This document shows, piece after piece, positions 8,748 through 17,110 of a stretch of 64,000 bases of DNA (positions are counted from its first letter, which is position 1; every line of letters begins with the position of its first letter). The stretch is from Halalkalicoccus sp. CG83 (GTDB lineage Archaea; Halobacteriota; Halobacteria; Halobacteriales; Halalkalicoccaceae). Under the pieces are notes generated by a model, which had not been told where the DNA came from, did no database searches, and worked only from the letters and a program-made list of their open reading frames with translations. Made by a program: the position numbers and the translations under genes. The DNA lies in NCBI RefSeq assembly GCF_037081715.1, contig NZ_JAZDDH010000002.1:62001-126000 (forward strand). Direction: 5' to 3'.

Positions 8748-10058
8748 ATGAACGACACAGTAGGCATTCAGGACGTCCCCGCGGACGTCCGACGAGAACT
8801 AGAAGAGCACGCCAACGTCGTCGGTGAGGGGATCGGCCTCGAACGGACTGAGGCGGAGGGATTGACGGACCGCGTAGCCGTCGTCGTCCTCGTCGAGGAG
8901 AAGGTGGAGGCGTCCGAACTGGACGAGGACGACCTCCTTCCCGAGACGATCGAGATCGACGGCGAGGAGCTACCGGTCGACGTACAGGAGGTCGGCGTGG
9001 TCACCGCCCAGGAGGCCGTCGAGGTGGCTCCTTCGGAGGCCGACCCCCTCGCCGTCCACGACGTCGTTCCCCTGGAGATGGACGAGGACGCCGACGTTCA
9101 GACCGCGGTCGAAGGGTTCGGCCGGGTCAAGAAGATGCGCCCCGCCCCCGGCGGCGTCTCGATCGGTCACCCGGCCGTGACCGCGGGGACGCTCGGGAGT
9201 TCGCCGCTCCGAACGAGACACGGTAAGACGGTGTTTCTCACCAACAACCACGTCGCCGCAGCCAGCGGCGATGCGAAGGTCGGCGACCCGGTCCTCCAGC
9301 CCGGGCGGTTCGACGGCGGCGCGGACCCGGCGGATCGGATCGGTACGCTCCTCGAGTTCAGTACGATCACCTTCGGCAGCAACGGTCGGAACGTCTCCGA
9401 CAGCGCGCTCGTCGAGATCGCTCCCGATCACGTACAGACGGACCTCTTCGAGCTCCAGGAGGACATCCGGGGCTGGGAGGGGGCGGTAGTCGGCCAGTTC
9501 TACACCAAGACCGGCCGGACGACCGGCGTGACCCGGGGCAGGTGTACTGCCCGTAACGTCAACATCGGGGTGAACTTCGGCAGCAAGGGCATCGCGAACT
9601 TCGTCGGTCTCGACATGTTCGAGCGGATGTCCGCGGGCGGCGACAGCGGGAGCGTCATCGGGATCGAACGACCCGAGGGGTTCTACGGAACCAGCCTCCT
9701 GTTCGCGGGCAGCACCCAGGCCACGTTCGCCATCCCCATGAGCACCGTCCAGCAGGTGCACGGTCGGCTGGTGCCCATGACCTCGCACGACCTCGTGGAG
9801 GCGGAGGACCTCCGGATCGCCGGCCACATCGCGAGCGGATCGCTCGCGGCCAGCGAGACCAAGTACCAGTGGTTCGGCCCGTGGGACCCCAAGTACGAGG
9901 TCGACTTCACGGTCCATCCCACCTCGAACGGCGGCTACATTCGGGGCTCGGTCGACTCGCTCTACCGGAACCAGGCCGGAACGTACTACCTGGTGAAGAT
10001 GGAGAACCGACAGAACGTGGCCGCGAACTACGACGTCCGGTACGTCGTCCGGCGGTGA
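8748..10058 (+). CDS. Trypsin-like serine protease, Nal1-type, apparently cytoplasmic
   Basis: A 436-aa chymotrypsin-fold peptidase with a complete apparent triad: His168 in LTNNHVAA, Asp218 in SDSALVEI, Ser300 in SAGGDSGSVIG. The N-terminal ~95 residues (HANVVGEGIGLE...DRVAVVVLVEEK) match the domain that precedes the protease in bacterial Nal1-like proteins. After the protease a ~100-residue C-terminal beta-rich extension ends VRYVVRR. There is no signal peptide or membrane helix, so it probably acts in the cytoplasm on an unknown substrate. A 60-aa gene follows after 11 bp with its own Shine-Dalgarno and may be a partner. Confidence 0.85.
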   Translation: MNDTVGIQDVPADVRRELEEHANVVGEGIGLERTEAEGLTDRVAVVVLVEEKVEASELDEDDLLPETIEIDGEELPVDVQEVGVVTAQEAVEVAPSEADPLAVHDVVPLEMDEDADVQTAVEGFGRVKKMRPAPGGVSIGHPAVTAGTLGSSPLRTRHGKTVFLTNNHVAAASGDAKVGDPVLQPGRFDGGADPADRIGTLLEFSTITFGSNGRNVSDSALVEIAPDHVQTDLFELQEDIRGWEGAVVGQFYTKTGRTTGVTRGRCTARNVNIGVNFGSKGIANFVGLDMFERMSAGGDSGSVIGIERPEGFYGTSLLFAGSTQATFAIPMSTVQQVHGRLVPMTSHDLVEAEDLRIAGHIASGSLAASETKYQWFGPWDPKYEVDFTVHPTSNGGYIRGSVDSLYRNQAGTYYLVKMENRQNVAANYDVRYVVRR

Positions 10059-10069
10059 TCGGAGGGCCC

Positions 10070-10252
10070 ATGCAGCTCACCATCACCATCGACGGAGACG
10101 AGATATCGACCACCGCGTTCGGCACGGACGAGGTTCAGGAGGCCATCGACGTGGCCGAGCCCGCTCCCGAACGGTTCCGTGGCTTCGACGCGGAGGACGA
10201 GGTCGTCCGGGACGCGCTACCCGCGCCCGCCCGATTCCAGCCGTCTCCGTAG
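10070..10252 (+). CDS. Small acidic protein downstream of the serine protease
   Basis: A 60-aa acidic protein (MQLTITIDGDEISTTAFGTD...) that I do not recognise. A GGAGGG ribosome-binding site at 10061-10066, just after the protease stop and 3 bp before the ATG, supports translation in the same transcript. The N-terminal beta-hairpin-like start resembles fragments seen in protease-associated small proteins. A regulatory, inhibitor or substrate role toward the protease is a guess from position only. Confidence 0.6.
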   Translation: MQLTITIDGDEISTTAFGTDEVQEAIDVAEPAPERFRGFDAEDEVVRDALPAPARFQPSP

Positions 10253-10285
10253 CGCGAAAGAGGTCCCTTCAGCCGGGGGTCCTAC

Positions 10286-10302
10286 GTGCCAGTGACTGGC
10301 AC
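10286..10302. repeat. 17-nt perfect palindrome in the intergenic region
   Basis: GTGCCAGT-G-ACTGGCAC, an 8-bp perfect stem around one base, lying between the small acidic protein and rps6e. Its GTGCC...GGCAC arms recur in the hairpin inserted into the DUF4385-type gene (23884-23903) and, spaced wider, at 56511-56534. It may be a regulator site or part of a dispersed hairpin family. Confidence 0.5.
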
Positions 10303-10440
10303 TCCGGCGTCAGGCGGGGCTCGTAGCCGAGGCCGGCGGTCCGCAGGAGATCCGAAGACGTCGCCCGGCTGCGGCGGGAGCTCTCCCGGGACGTTCGTAA
10401 CGACGACGTCCGCAACGTACCGGAACGCCGCTTCAACACG

Positions 10441-10449
10441 CTTTTTACC
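10441..10449 (+). promoter_or_regulatory. TATA box of rps6e
   Basis: CTTTTTACC centred about 26 bp before the ATG of rps6e. This spacing is what a leaderless haloarchaeal transcript requires, and it supports the chosen start. Confidence 0.6.
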
Positions 10450-10470
10450 CGCGGTCGACTCCTACCGACC

Positions 10471-10863
10471 ATGGCTGACTTCCAGGTCGTCGTCTCGGAT
10501 CCCGAGACCGGCACGACCTACCAGCGTGACGTCGACGGACAGGACGCGAACCGATTCCTCGGCATCGACCTCGGCGAGGAGGTCGACGGCGACGCGGTCG
10601 GACTCCCGGGCTATACCCTCGAACTCACCGGCGGCTCCGACGACGCGGGCCGACCGCTGCGATCGGACGTCTCGGGGCCCGCCCTCAAGCAGATCCTGCT
10701 GACGGGCGGCACCGGCTACAAACCCCAGCGCGACGGGGAGCGAAAGCGCGTTACCGTCCGTGGTCGCGAGATCAGCGAGGAGGTCGCACAGATCAACGCG
10801 AAGATCAGCGCCCACGGCGAGGAGAGCGTCGAGGAGCTCTTCGGCGGCGACGAAGACGAGTAA
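10471..10863 (+). CDS. rps6e: 30S ribosomal protein S6e
   Basis: Archaeal/eukaryotic S6e (130 aa), a component of the small ribosomal subunit. Recognised by [64 protein letters not shown] and [21 protein letters not shown], which follow the archaeal S6e pattern over its full length. A TATA box 26 bp upstream implies a leaderless message. The next two genes follow closely and are probably cotranscribed. Confidence 0.96.
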   Translation: MADFQVVVSDPETGTTYQRDVDGQDANRFLGIDLGEEVDGDAVGLPGYTLELTGGSDDAGRPLRSDVSGPALKQILLTGGTGYKPQRDGERKRVTVRGREISEEVAQINAKISAHGEESVEELFGGDEDE

Positions 10864-10871
10864 CCCTTCTA

Positions 10872-11297
10872 ATGGACCGGATCGCGAGCGACAACCCCGC
10901 GATCGAGACGCGACGGGCGACCGTCGCACGCCACGGCGGCACGCGGAAACGCGTCGAGATCCCCGGCAACGATCCGACCGGCGAGGTCGTCCGGCTCGTC
11001 CTCGACGGGACGATGTACCACGCCCGGATCGAGGGCGGGTTCGCCGACGCCGATCCCCACGTCGCCGGCGCGTACGAGACGCCCGAGATGGCTCGCTCCG
11101 GCGACGGCGCCGAACATCTCCAGGCGTGGCTCGACGCGGCGAACCGCTCGCCCGGTAGCACCGTCCTGCTCGACGTGATCGAGCCCGAGTTCGCCTACGG
11201 ACTCCGAGAGCCCGGTGAGGAGGTCGTCTACGACGCGATCGAGAAGCCGCGCGACAGCCTGGCCTCGATCGCCCGCGACCTGGAGGAGATCGGATGA
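10872..11297 (+). CDS. Conserved haloarchaeal protein (DUF7112-like)
   Basis: A 141-aa soluble protein (MDRIASDNPAIETRRATVARHGGTRKRVEI...) found by family habit directly after rps6e in haloarchaea. No catalytic motif is visible. It lies 8 bp after S6e and overlaps the next gene by four bases (ATGA), so all three probably share a transcript. The family name is from memory and uncertain; function unknown. Confidence 0.75.
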   Translation: MDRIASDNPAIETRRATVARHGGTRKRVEIPGNDPTGEVVRLVLDGTMYHARIEGGFADADPHVAGAYETPEMARSGDGAEHLQAWLDAANRSPGSTVLLDVIEPEFAYGLREPGEEVVYDAIEKPRDSLASIARDLEEIG

Positions 11298-11719
11298 GCG
11301 AGAGCAAGCGCGAGGAGTTCCTGGCGGGCGAGCGGCCCGACGACGTGGCGATCTACCTGGCCGAGGGCGTCGTCGACGATCCCGACGCGCTCTCGGCGTA
11401 CGGCGAGCGACTCGACGATGGCGTGCTGCTGGTCGTCCCCGGTGAGAGCGGGCGAAACGCCTTCTCGACGGCCACCGGGAAGGACGCGATGGCGTTCGCG
11501 AAGGAGGCGATGGGCGAGGAGGGCGAGATCGACGCCGACCTCACCGGCGGGCGCTGTCCCGCCTGTGGCGACGAGGAGATCCGTATCGTCTTCGCGTTCG
11601 CCGAGGAGCCGAACGAGGAGGTCGGCGGGATCTACGCCGAGGGTACGGTGATCCACGCCTACGCCCAGTGTGCCTGTGGCACCGCCTTCTCACAGCGCTG
11701 GGTCGCCGGCGAGCGTTGA
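11294..11719 (+). CDS. Conserved haloarchaeal protein with zinc-ribbon-like CPAC...CAC (DUF5807-like)
   Basis: A 141-aa protein with an N-terminal alpha/beta part and a C-terminal cysteine pair, CPACGDEE and QCACGTAFSQRW, spaced as in a zinc ribbon. Its start overlaps the preceding stop (ATGA), placing it third in the S6e operon. This suggests a translation- or RNA-linked role, but that is inferred from context only. Confidence 0.75.
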   Translation: MSESKREEFLAGERPDDVAIYLAEGVVDDPDALSAYGERLDDGVLLVVPGESGRNAFSTATGKDAMAFAKEAMGEEGEIDADLTGGRCPACGDEEIRIVFAFAEEPNEEVGGIYAEGTVIHAYAQCACGTAFSQRWVAGER

Positions 11720-11786
11720 TCCCGGTGTTCGGCCCGAACCGCTCGCGGCCGCAGGCCTGATACGAGTCCGGGAAGTAGTTCCGTCA

Positions 11787-12479
11787 ATGGCTTCCTACGA
11801 GACCACGGAGACGACCCGCGGCTTCCTCCTCTCGGGACGCGAGTGGAAGGTCGTCGGCCTCGCCACGGGACTGATGTCGCTCAACGTGCTCCTGATCTAC
11901 GTTCTCGTCGCGACGCCGCTGGCGGTCGTCAACGAGTACCTCTTCTCGGCGCCGATCCTGGGCGTGCTCGTCTACGGGGCGGCGCTGATGGCCGGCGAGT
12001 GGGTCGCGGAACGCGGCATCGAGGACGGCAACTCGGCGCTCGCGTTCGGCGGGATGGCGCTCCTCCAGCTCGCGTTCGGCACGTTCGGCGCGGGCGTGCT
12101 GTCCTTCCTCTCGCGGGGGCTTCACGTCCCGGCGATCGCCATCACGGCCGTCGTGACCGGGGTACTGACGCTCGTCATCGCGACGTACGTCTACGCCCGC
12201 TCGAAGGACTTCGATGACTGGGGTACGTACGCGACCGTCTCGTTCGTCGGCGGTCTGATCGCCATCGCGATCGGCACGTTCGTTCTTCCCGTACTGCTCC
12301 TGGTCGGGTTCGTCCTGGTCTTCCTCGGGTTCCTGTTTCGCCTGGGCTGGGAGATCTGGCGCGTGCGCGAGCGCCGTGCTCCCGTCGCGCTCCAGGCGAT
12401 CGGCGTCTACATCGCCGTGATGGGCGTGTTCGTCCACGTCCTACAGATCGTCGTTCGGATGCTCGCCCGCCGCGAGTGA
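11787..12479 (+). CDS. Multi-pass membrane protein, conserved haloarchaeal
   Basis: A 230-aa integral membrane protein with about six helices: residues ~24-46, 55-75, 90-112, 117-139, 150-175 and 205-225. The short N-terminus MASYETTETTRGFLLSGREWKVVG is probably cytoplasmic. No transporter signature is recognisable. The Met at 11787 is chosen because the upstream part of the open frame is Pro/Ala-rich noise. It stands alone between the S6e group and the broken acetyltransferase gene. Confidence 0.75.
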   Translation: MASYETTETTRGFLLSGREWKVVGLATGLMSLNVLLIYVLVATPLAVVNEYLFSAPILGVLVYGAALMAGEWVAERGIEDGNSALAFGGMALLQLAFGTFGAGVLSFLSRGLHVPAIAITAVVTGVLTLVIATYVYARSKDFDDWGTYATVSFVGGLIAIAIGTFVLPVLLLVGFVLVFLGFLFRLGWEIWRVRERRAPVALQAIGVYIAVMGVFVHVLQIVVRMLARRE

Positions 12480-12542
12480 ACCCGGCGGGCCCACCACTGC
12501 TGGGCCCGCTACGTTTTTGACCACACGGTCGGAGGGAGCGGC

Positions 12543-13154
12543 ATGACGGCACGCATCCGGCTTGCGTTCGAGGAGGACGCCGCAGCGATCCGTCGAATCT
12601 ACGTCCCGATCGTCGAGGAGACGACGATCTCCTTCGAGACCTGCTCGCCTACCGAGTCGGAGATCACGGATCGGATCGCCTCGACGCTCGAGCGATACCC
12701 GTGGCTCGTCTGCGAGACGGGCGGGGAGGGGAACGGACGAGAGGTCGTCGGCTACGCTTACGCCGGCACACACAGGAGCAGGGACGCCTACCGGTGGTCG
12801 GTCGACGTCTCGGTCTACGTCGATCCCGACCATCGTCATCGGGGGATCGCCCGTGGCCTCTACACCTCGTTGTTCGCGCTGCTCCGTTGACAGGGGTTCT
12901 TCAACGCCTACGCGGGGATCGCGCTGCCGAACCCCGCCAGCGTGACGCTCCACGAGTCGATGGGGTTCGAGCCGGTGGGCACCTACCGAAAGGTGGGCTA
13001 CAAACGCGGCGAGTGGCACGACGTGCGCTGGTATCAACGACGGATCGGGGAGCACTCGAAGGAACCCGAACCCCCGATCGGGCTGCCGGACGTGCGCGAC
13101 TCTCCCGAGTGGGATCGCGCGCTCGCGAGCGGCGAATCAGTCCTCGGCTTCTGA
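12543..13154 (+). pseudogene. GNAT N-acetyltransferase (phosphinothricin acetyltransferase-like) broken by an in-frame TGA
   Basis: The two halves are in one reading frame. Residues 1-115 (MTARIRLAFEEDAAAIRRIY...VDPDHRHRGIARGLYTSLFALLR) hold the acetyl-CoA loop, then TGA at 12888-12890. The frame continues QGFFNAYAGIALPNPASVTLHESMGF...YKRGEWHD to 13154, which is the expected C-terminal half of the PAT/bar-like family. A single CGA-to-TGA change would explain it; homologues commonly have a basic or acidic residue there. The rest of the gene has not decayed, so the stop is recent, read through, or a sequencing error. The 3' end overlaps the convergent DHH gene by 18 bp. Confidence 0.85.
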
Positions 13155-14285
13155 GTCCGGCGCCGAGTCCGTCTCCTCCGGCTCCCTCGACTTGGCCTCC
13201 TCGTCCGCTCCCTCCGTCTCCTCCGGTGCGAGCGTTCGGAACGCGTCGAGGATCACCTGTTTGGTCACCGCGCCGCGGGTCGTCCAGTGGTGGGCGTAGT
13301 CGAGCATGTCGTCGTAGACGTCGGGCTTGCAGCCTGCGGCCTTCGGGTGGCCGCCGCCGCCGACCTGGCTCGCGACCTCGTGACACCGCTCGAACGCGTC
13401 GCTGCCCCGGATCGACGCGCTGCCGGCGGGCTTGACGATCACCGAGGCGTCGGCGCCCCGCTCGCGCATCGCCTCGGCGACCTCGTTCTGCGAGCACCGC
13501 CCGTAGGTGACGCCGACCGTCCAGGGGCCGATTTCGCGGGTCTCACCGCGTTCGACGGCCAGATCGATCAGCGCCTCCTTCTCGACGCGGCGCTCGGCGA
13601 GGTAGTCGAGGACCTCCTCGGGGAGGTCGGGGCCGTGTTCGATCACGACCTCGACGTACTCCTCGGGCTCCGACCAGTAGGAGAAGTCGGCGAGGTCGTC
13701 GCTCCGGGGGTCCTCCCGGATCCAGAGGTCGTGGTCCCGGGTGACGGCGGCGAGCTCGACCAGGTGGCGGGGTATCTCCTCCTCGAGCGCCCGGACCGCG
13801 ACGTCGGCGGTACACTCCTCGTCGCTGTCGCCGACGACGAGCTCCGCGCCCGCCTCGCGGACCGCCGCAGCGACGTCGTCGTCCCACTGGTGGTGGTCGA
13901 ACCACCTGACGGAGTCGGCGACGTAGACGGCCGCCTCCAGCTCCTCGTCGACGTACTCGTAGCGGTCGGGACAGAGGTCGCAGACGAACAGCTGCAGGTT
14001 CGGCTCGCCGTACTCCGCGACGCGGGCGAGCGAGTCCTCGATCTCGTGGGGGCTCGTCGGCAGCAACACGACCTCGCCGTAGAGTTCGCGGAGGATCGCG
14101 ACGCAGGCCAGACCGTCGGCGTCGGGGTCGGCGATCACCGCCACGGAGGCTCCCGCGAGCGCCTCCTCGGCCTCGGCGTCCGCGGCGGCCTCCTCGAACT
14201 CGTCGGGGTAGAAGAAGCCCTGACCCGGCAGCACGGATCGCCGGGACAGCGACAGCGTCTCGTCGTCGATGAGGGTCTCGTCCAT
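13137..14285 (-). CDS. DHH-family phosphoesterase (RecJ/NrnA-like)
   Basis: A 382-aa predicted phosphodiesterase or exonuclease of the DHH superfamily. Seen: VIADPDADGLACVAIL motif I, LFVCDLCPD, the signature WFDHHQWDDD, RDHDLW, and a C-terminal DHHA1-type glycine motif GGGGHPKAAG near residue 320. These indicate Mn-dependent hydrolysis of single-stranded DNA/RNA or small oligonucleotides. The tail after residue 350 is acidic low complexity. The last codons overlap the convergent acetyltransferase pseudogene. Confidence 0.88.
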   Translation of the reverse strand: MDETLIDDETLSLSRRSVLPGQGFFYPDEFEEAAADAEAEEALAGASVAVIADPDADGLACVAILRELYGEVVLLPTSPHEIEDSLARVAEYGEPNLQLFVCDLCPDRYEYVDEELEAAVYVADSVRWFDHHQWDDDVAAAVREAGAELVVGDSDEECTADVAVRALEEEIPRHLVELAAVTRDHDLWIREDPRSDDLADFSYWSEPEEYVEVVIEHGPDLPEEVLDYLAERRVEKEALIDLAVERGETREIGPWTVGVTYGRCSQNEVAEAMRERGADASVIVKPAGSASIRGSDAFERCHEVASQVGGGGHPKAAGCKPDVYDDMLDYAHHWTTRGAVTKQVILDAFRTLAPEETEGADEEAKSREPEETDSAPDSEAED

Positions 14286-14326
14286 GTCCGTGACTCGGTG
14301 CCGATACTGAAAGCGTCCGCGATCCG

Positions 14327-14761
14327 CTACCGGCCGTCCTCGTCGAGCTGTCGCACCGTCAACACCGGGACGGGGCAGGTGCGCACGACGCCCTCGGCGA
14401 CGCTGCCTAGAAGCAGGCGGTTCTCGCCGTGGCGGCCCCGCGTCCCGGTGGCCACGAGGTCGGCGTCGTGTTCGCGTGCGTAGGTGTCGATCTCCGTGAT
14501 GGGGCGTCCCTCGCGGACGGCGGTGAGCACCTCGCGATCGGTCCGCCCCTCGAGGGTGTCGAGCGCGCGTTCGCCCTCGGCCTCGAGGGCGTCCCTGAGA
14601 TCGTCCTTGAGTGCGTCGGGCGAGGCGTCGACCTCACCCGAGTCGACGACGTACAGCGCGTGGACGGTCGCGTCGAAGCGCTCGGCCAGATCGAGCGCGA
14701 CGCCGATCGCTCGGGAGACGCTCTCGGAGCCGTCGGTGGCGACGACGACGGTGTCGAACAT
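14327..14761 (-). CDS. UspA-type universal stress protein
   Basis: A 144-aa UspA domain with N-terminal MFDTVVVATDGSESVSRAI and the ATP-binding C-terminal motif VATGTRGRHGENRLLLGSVAEGVVRTCPVPVLTV (G-2x-G-9x-G-S type), so it probably binds ATP. It is divergent from a second Usp gene at 14839, with a short shared promoter region. Regulatory target unknown. Confidence 0.92.
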   Translation of the reverse strand: MFDTVVVATDGSESVSRAIGVALDLAERFDATVHALYVVDSGEVDASPDALKDDLRDALEAEGERALDTLEGRTDREVLTAVREGRPITEIDTYAREHDADLVATGTRGRHGENRLLLGSVAEGVVRTCPVPVLTVRQLDEDGR

Positions 14762-14838
14762 GGAGGCGATACCGCGGCGGACGGAATAAACTCCCCGGTG
14801 GGTGAGCGGGTGGGTTTTTGGGGAGCGACGACCCAGAG

Positions 14839-15300
14839 ATGAGCATGACAGACGCGACCCCGTCGATCGAGACCGTCCTCGTGCCCGTCGACGGCAGCGA
14901 GGAATCGATCACGGCCGTCGAGTACGCCACCGCGATCGCCGAGAAGTACGACGCGAGCCTCCACGTCCTCTACGTGCTGGGCGAGGAGGTCGTTCGCGGG
15001 ATCGAGACCGACACGATCGACCGCGAGGCCGTCGCCGACGAGGCGGCCGCCTTCGTTGACGTGACTGCGGAGATCGCCGACGAGGCGGGCGTTCCGGTCA
15101 CGAGCTCCACCGCCTACGGCTTCTCGACCACGCAGAAGACCCGCCACCCCGGAAGCGCCATCCTCGACTGTGCGGAGGACGTAGACGCCGACTTCATCGT
15201 CGTCCCGCGCGAGCCCTCGCCCGACGAACCCGGCGAGATCCTCGAGCGAGCGGCCGAGTACGTCCTGCTGTACGCGAGCCAGCCGGTCCTCTCGACCTGA
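14839..15300 (+). CDS. UspA-type universal stress protein
   Basis: A 153-aa UspA-fold protein (MSMTDATPSIETVLVPVDGSEESITAVEYAT...). The C-terminus (DFIVVPREPSPDEPGEILERAAEYVLLYASQPVLST) lacks the glycine-rich ATP loop seen in its neighbour, so it may be a non-ATP-binding variant. The ATG at 14839 is preferred over a TTG 21 bp upstream. Head-to-head with the gene ending at 14327. Confidence 0.88.
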   Translation: MSMTDATPSIETVLVPVDGSEESITAVEYATAIAEKYDASLHVLYVLGEEVVRGIETDTIDREAVADEAAAFVDVTAEIADEAGVPVTSSTAYGFSTTQKTRHPGSAILDCAEDVDADFIVVPREPSPDEPGEILERAAEYVLLYASQPVLST

Positions 15301-15315
15301 CGACGGTCGACCGGA

Positions 15316-15840
15316 TCAGTTCAGCCGCAGCGTCATCTCGAGCTCGAAGTTCTCGACCGAGCACCGCTCGAACCCCACCGACTCGTAGACGTGCACCCCG
15401 GCGTGGTTCCACCGCTCGACGGTGAGCCACACCTTCTCGACGCCCTCACGCTCGCCGTGGCCGAGCAGTCCGCGAATGAGCTTCGTGCCGATGCCCGCGC
15501 CCTGGTAGTCCTGATGGACGAAGATCGCCAGCTCCACGGCGTCGTTGTCGTCGGGGACGAGCGTCGCGTGACCCACGACGCGCTCGCCCTCGAGCGCCAC
15601 GACGTCCTGGCCCTCATTGAGGATCGTATCGAGCCAGCTTCGGATCCGCGACTCGCGAGCCGGCGGGAGCCCTTGTGCACGGTCCGCGGGGTCGAAGGTG
15701 TCGTACATCTCGACGAGCGCGTCGAAGTGTTCGTCCTCGTAGACCCGAACTTCGATATCGCGGTCCTCTGCGTCGGTGAAGGTGATCGGTGGTGTCTCGT
15801 ACGGTCCCGCGACCTCGTCGGGGTAGTCGTACTCCGGCAT
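15316..15840 (-). CDS. GNAT-family N-acetyltransferase
   Basis: A 174-aa acetyltransferase. The acetyl-CoA-binding segment is visible as IFVHQDYQGAGIGTKLIRGLLGHG, followed by VWLTVERWNHAGVHVYESVGFERC, the usual GNAT C-terminal half. An N-terminal region of about 20 residues (MPEYDYPDEVAGPYETPPITF) precedes the fold. Substrate unknown. The start lies 1 bp after the stop of the upstream Usp gene on the same strand, so both are likely cotranscribed. Confidence 0.88.
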   Translation of the reverse strand: MPEYDYPDEVAGPYETPPITFTDAEDRDIEVRVYEDEHFDALVEMYDTFDPADRAQGLPPARESRIRSWLDTILNEGQDVVALEGERVVGHATLVPDDNDAVELAIFVHQDYQGAGIGTKLIRGLLGHGEREGVEKVWLTVERWNHAGVHVYESVGFERCSVENFELEMTLRLN

Positions 15841-15841
15841 T

Positions 15842-16210
15842 TTAGCGAACCAGCGTGACGGTGGTCTCGGCGTTCAACACGACGAACTCCGCGATCGAGC
15901 CGACGCGGATCTTCCCCATCGGGCTGCGCTCGCCCCCGCCCAGAACGATCTGATCGTACTCGCCGCTGTCGGCGATCTGGACGAGCATCGCGCCGGGATC
16001 ACCCTCGACGTGTCGGATCTCCGGATCGAGGTCGTACTCCGAGAGCCGTTCGATCACCTTCTCCTCGATCTCCTCGGGGGTCAGCTCCGTGTCGGGGTTC
16101 TCGAGGATGGCGACCGTCAGCGAGTCGCCCGCGCTCGTCGCGCGCTCGGCGGTCCGGCTGAGCGCGTGCCAGGAGTCGTCGGTGCCGCCGATGCCCAGGA
16201 GCAGCTTCAT
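15842..16210 (-). CDS. UspA-like small universal stress protein
   Basis: A 122-aa protein starting MKLLLGIGGTDDSWHALSRT with a C-terminal ATP-loop-like segment (DQIVLGGGERSPMGKIRVGSIAEFVVL). It is the third Usp-fold protein within 2 kb. The Met at 16210 is chosen because homologues start with this strand; the nine upstream residues in the open frame are unrelated. First gene of a probable two-gene unit with the GNAT gene. Confidence 0.85.
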   Translation of the reverse strand: MKLLLGIGGTDDSWHALSRTAERATSAGDSLTVAILENPDTELTPEEIEEKVIERLSEYDLDPEIRHVEGDPGAMLVQIADSGEYDQIVLGGGERSPMGKIRVGSIAEFVVLNAETTVTLVR

Positions 16211-16290
16211 GGCGCGCGCTTCGGGATCTCTTCGCAAAAGCCTACCGGGACGGGCGATACGCTTTTCCTCGCGGCTCCGAAAGCCACTCC

Positions 16291-17097
16291 ATGCCCGAGC
16301 CCTCCGGCCCCAACGCGGACGAACGCCCGCCCTCGGACGGCGAACGGACTGACCTGAACGACGCCGGAATCGACGAGTCCCCGCAGACCTCGGAGGACGA
16401 AAACTCGGCGGATCCTCGCGACTCTTCCGAACCGTCGGACGACCGGGAGACTCCCGACGACGGTGACGACTCCACTGGGTCGTCAGCCCGTCAGGCCGTG
16501 CCTGACGCCGGTGACGGATCGAGCGATCCGTCGGCCCGTCAGGACGTTCCTGACGACGTTCGAAGCTACGCTCGATTCACGAAGATGGACGGGGCGGCCT
16601 ACGACCGGGTCAACGGCTTCCTCCGCGATCGGACCTACGTCACCGCCCGCGAGTGGGCGATCGCACGGCTGTGTGCCGACTTCCGCACCGAGACCGGCGT
16701 CGAGATGACGAAGATCGGCGAAAACCTCCCCGAACTCGTCCCCTTCATGACCGACACGTACAGCCCGCAGGCGGTCAACCAGGCGCGCGCCTCCTTCGAG
16801 GAGAAGGTCACGAAGTCCGGCGCGACGTTTCTCTACGGTGCCATGTCGGGGTTCTTCACCGCCGAGGAACTCGACGAGCTGATGTACGAGGCCACCGAGG
16901 TCGCGAAGTTCCTCCTGGAGATCGAGGGTGCCGACCTCACCGTCGAGGAGGAACTCGACGTCGAGGACCGCATCTCCGAGGTGATGCGCGACGTCCGTCG
17001 CTCGAGCGAGCGGCTGCGCGCCGAGGAAACCGGCCACGGCCACGAGAACTGCCCGCACTGCGGTGGCGACCTGACCGAAACGGACGCCGACGACTGA
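16291..17097 (+). CDS. Conserved haloarchaeal protein (DUF5806-like) with hairpin-coded tail insert
   Basis: A 268-aa protein. Residues ~95-240 form the conserved helical domain (RFTKMDGAAYDRVNGFLRD...FLYGAMSGFFTAEELDEL...RISEVMRDVRRSSERLR). The C-terminus ends in a HxxxCPHCGGDL half zinc ribbon. The first ~90 residues are Asp/Ser/Pro-rich disorder. Inside them DNA at 16489-16555 holds three perfect palindromes encoding two copies of SARQxVPD, read in frame. The family name is from memory. Function unknown. Confidence 0.8.
   Translation: MPEPSGPNADERPPSDGERTDLNDAGIDESPQTSEDENSADPRDSSEPSDDRETPDDGDDSTGSSARQAVPDAGDGSSDPSARQDVPDDVRSYARFTKMDGAAYDRVNGFLRDRTYVTAREWAIARLCADFRTETGVEMTKIGENLPELVPFMTDTYSPQAVNQARASFEEKVTKSGATFLYGAMSGFFTAEELDELMYEATEVAKFLLEIEGADLTVEEELDVEDRISEVMRDVRRSSERLRAEETGHGHENCPHCGGDLTETDADD
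16489..16555. repeat. Three in-frame perfect hairpins within a coding region
   Basis: Hairpin 1 at 16489-16507 (CGTCAGGC-CGT-GCCTGACG), hairpin 2 at 16513-16532 (GACGGATCG-AG-CGATCCGTC) and hairpin 3 at 16537-16555 (CGTCAGGA-CGT-TCCTGACG). Hairpins 1 and 3 lie 48 bp apart, share the CGT loop and differ by a compensatory C:G to A:T pair, so pairing has been kept while sequence changed. Confidence 0.8.
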
Positions 17098-17110
17098 GTT
17101 TCCGGCCGAC

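Noticed and set aside
12888-12890. TGA in the acetyltransferase as a selenocysteine codon
   Set aside because: No selenocysteine position is expected in GNAT enzymes, and the formate dehydrogenase here uses Cys, so a selenocysteine system is not indicated.
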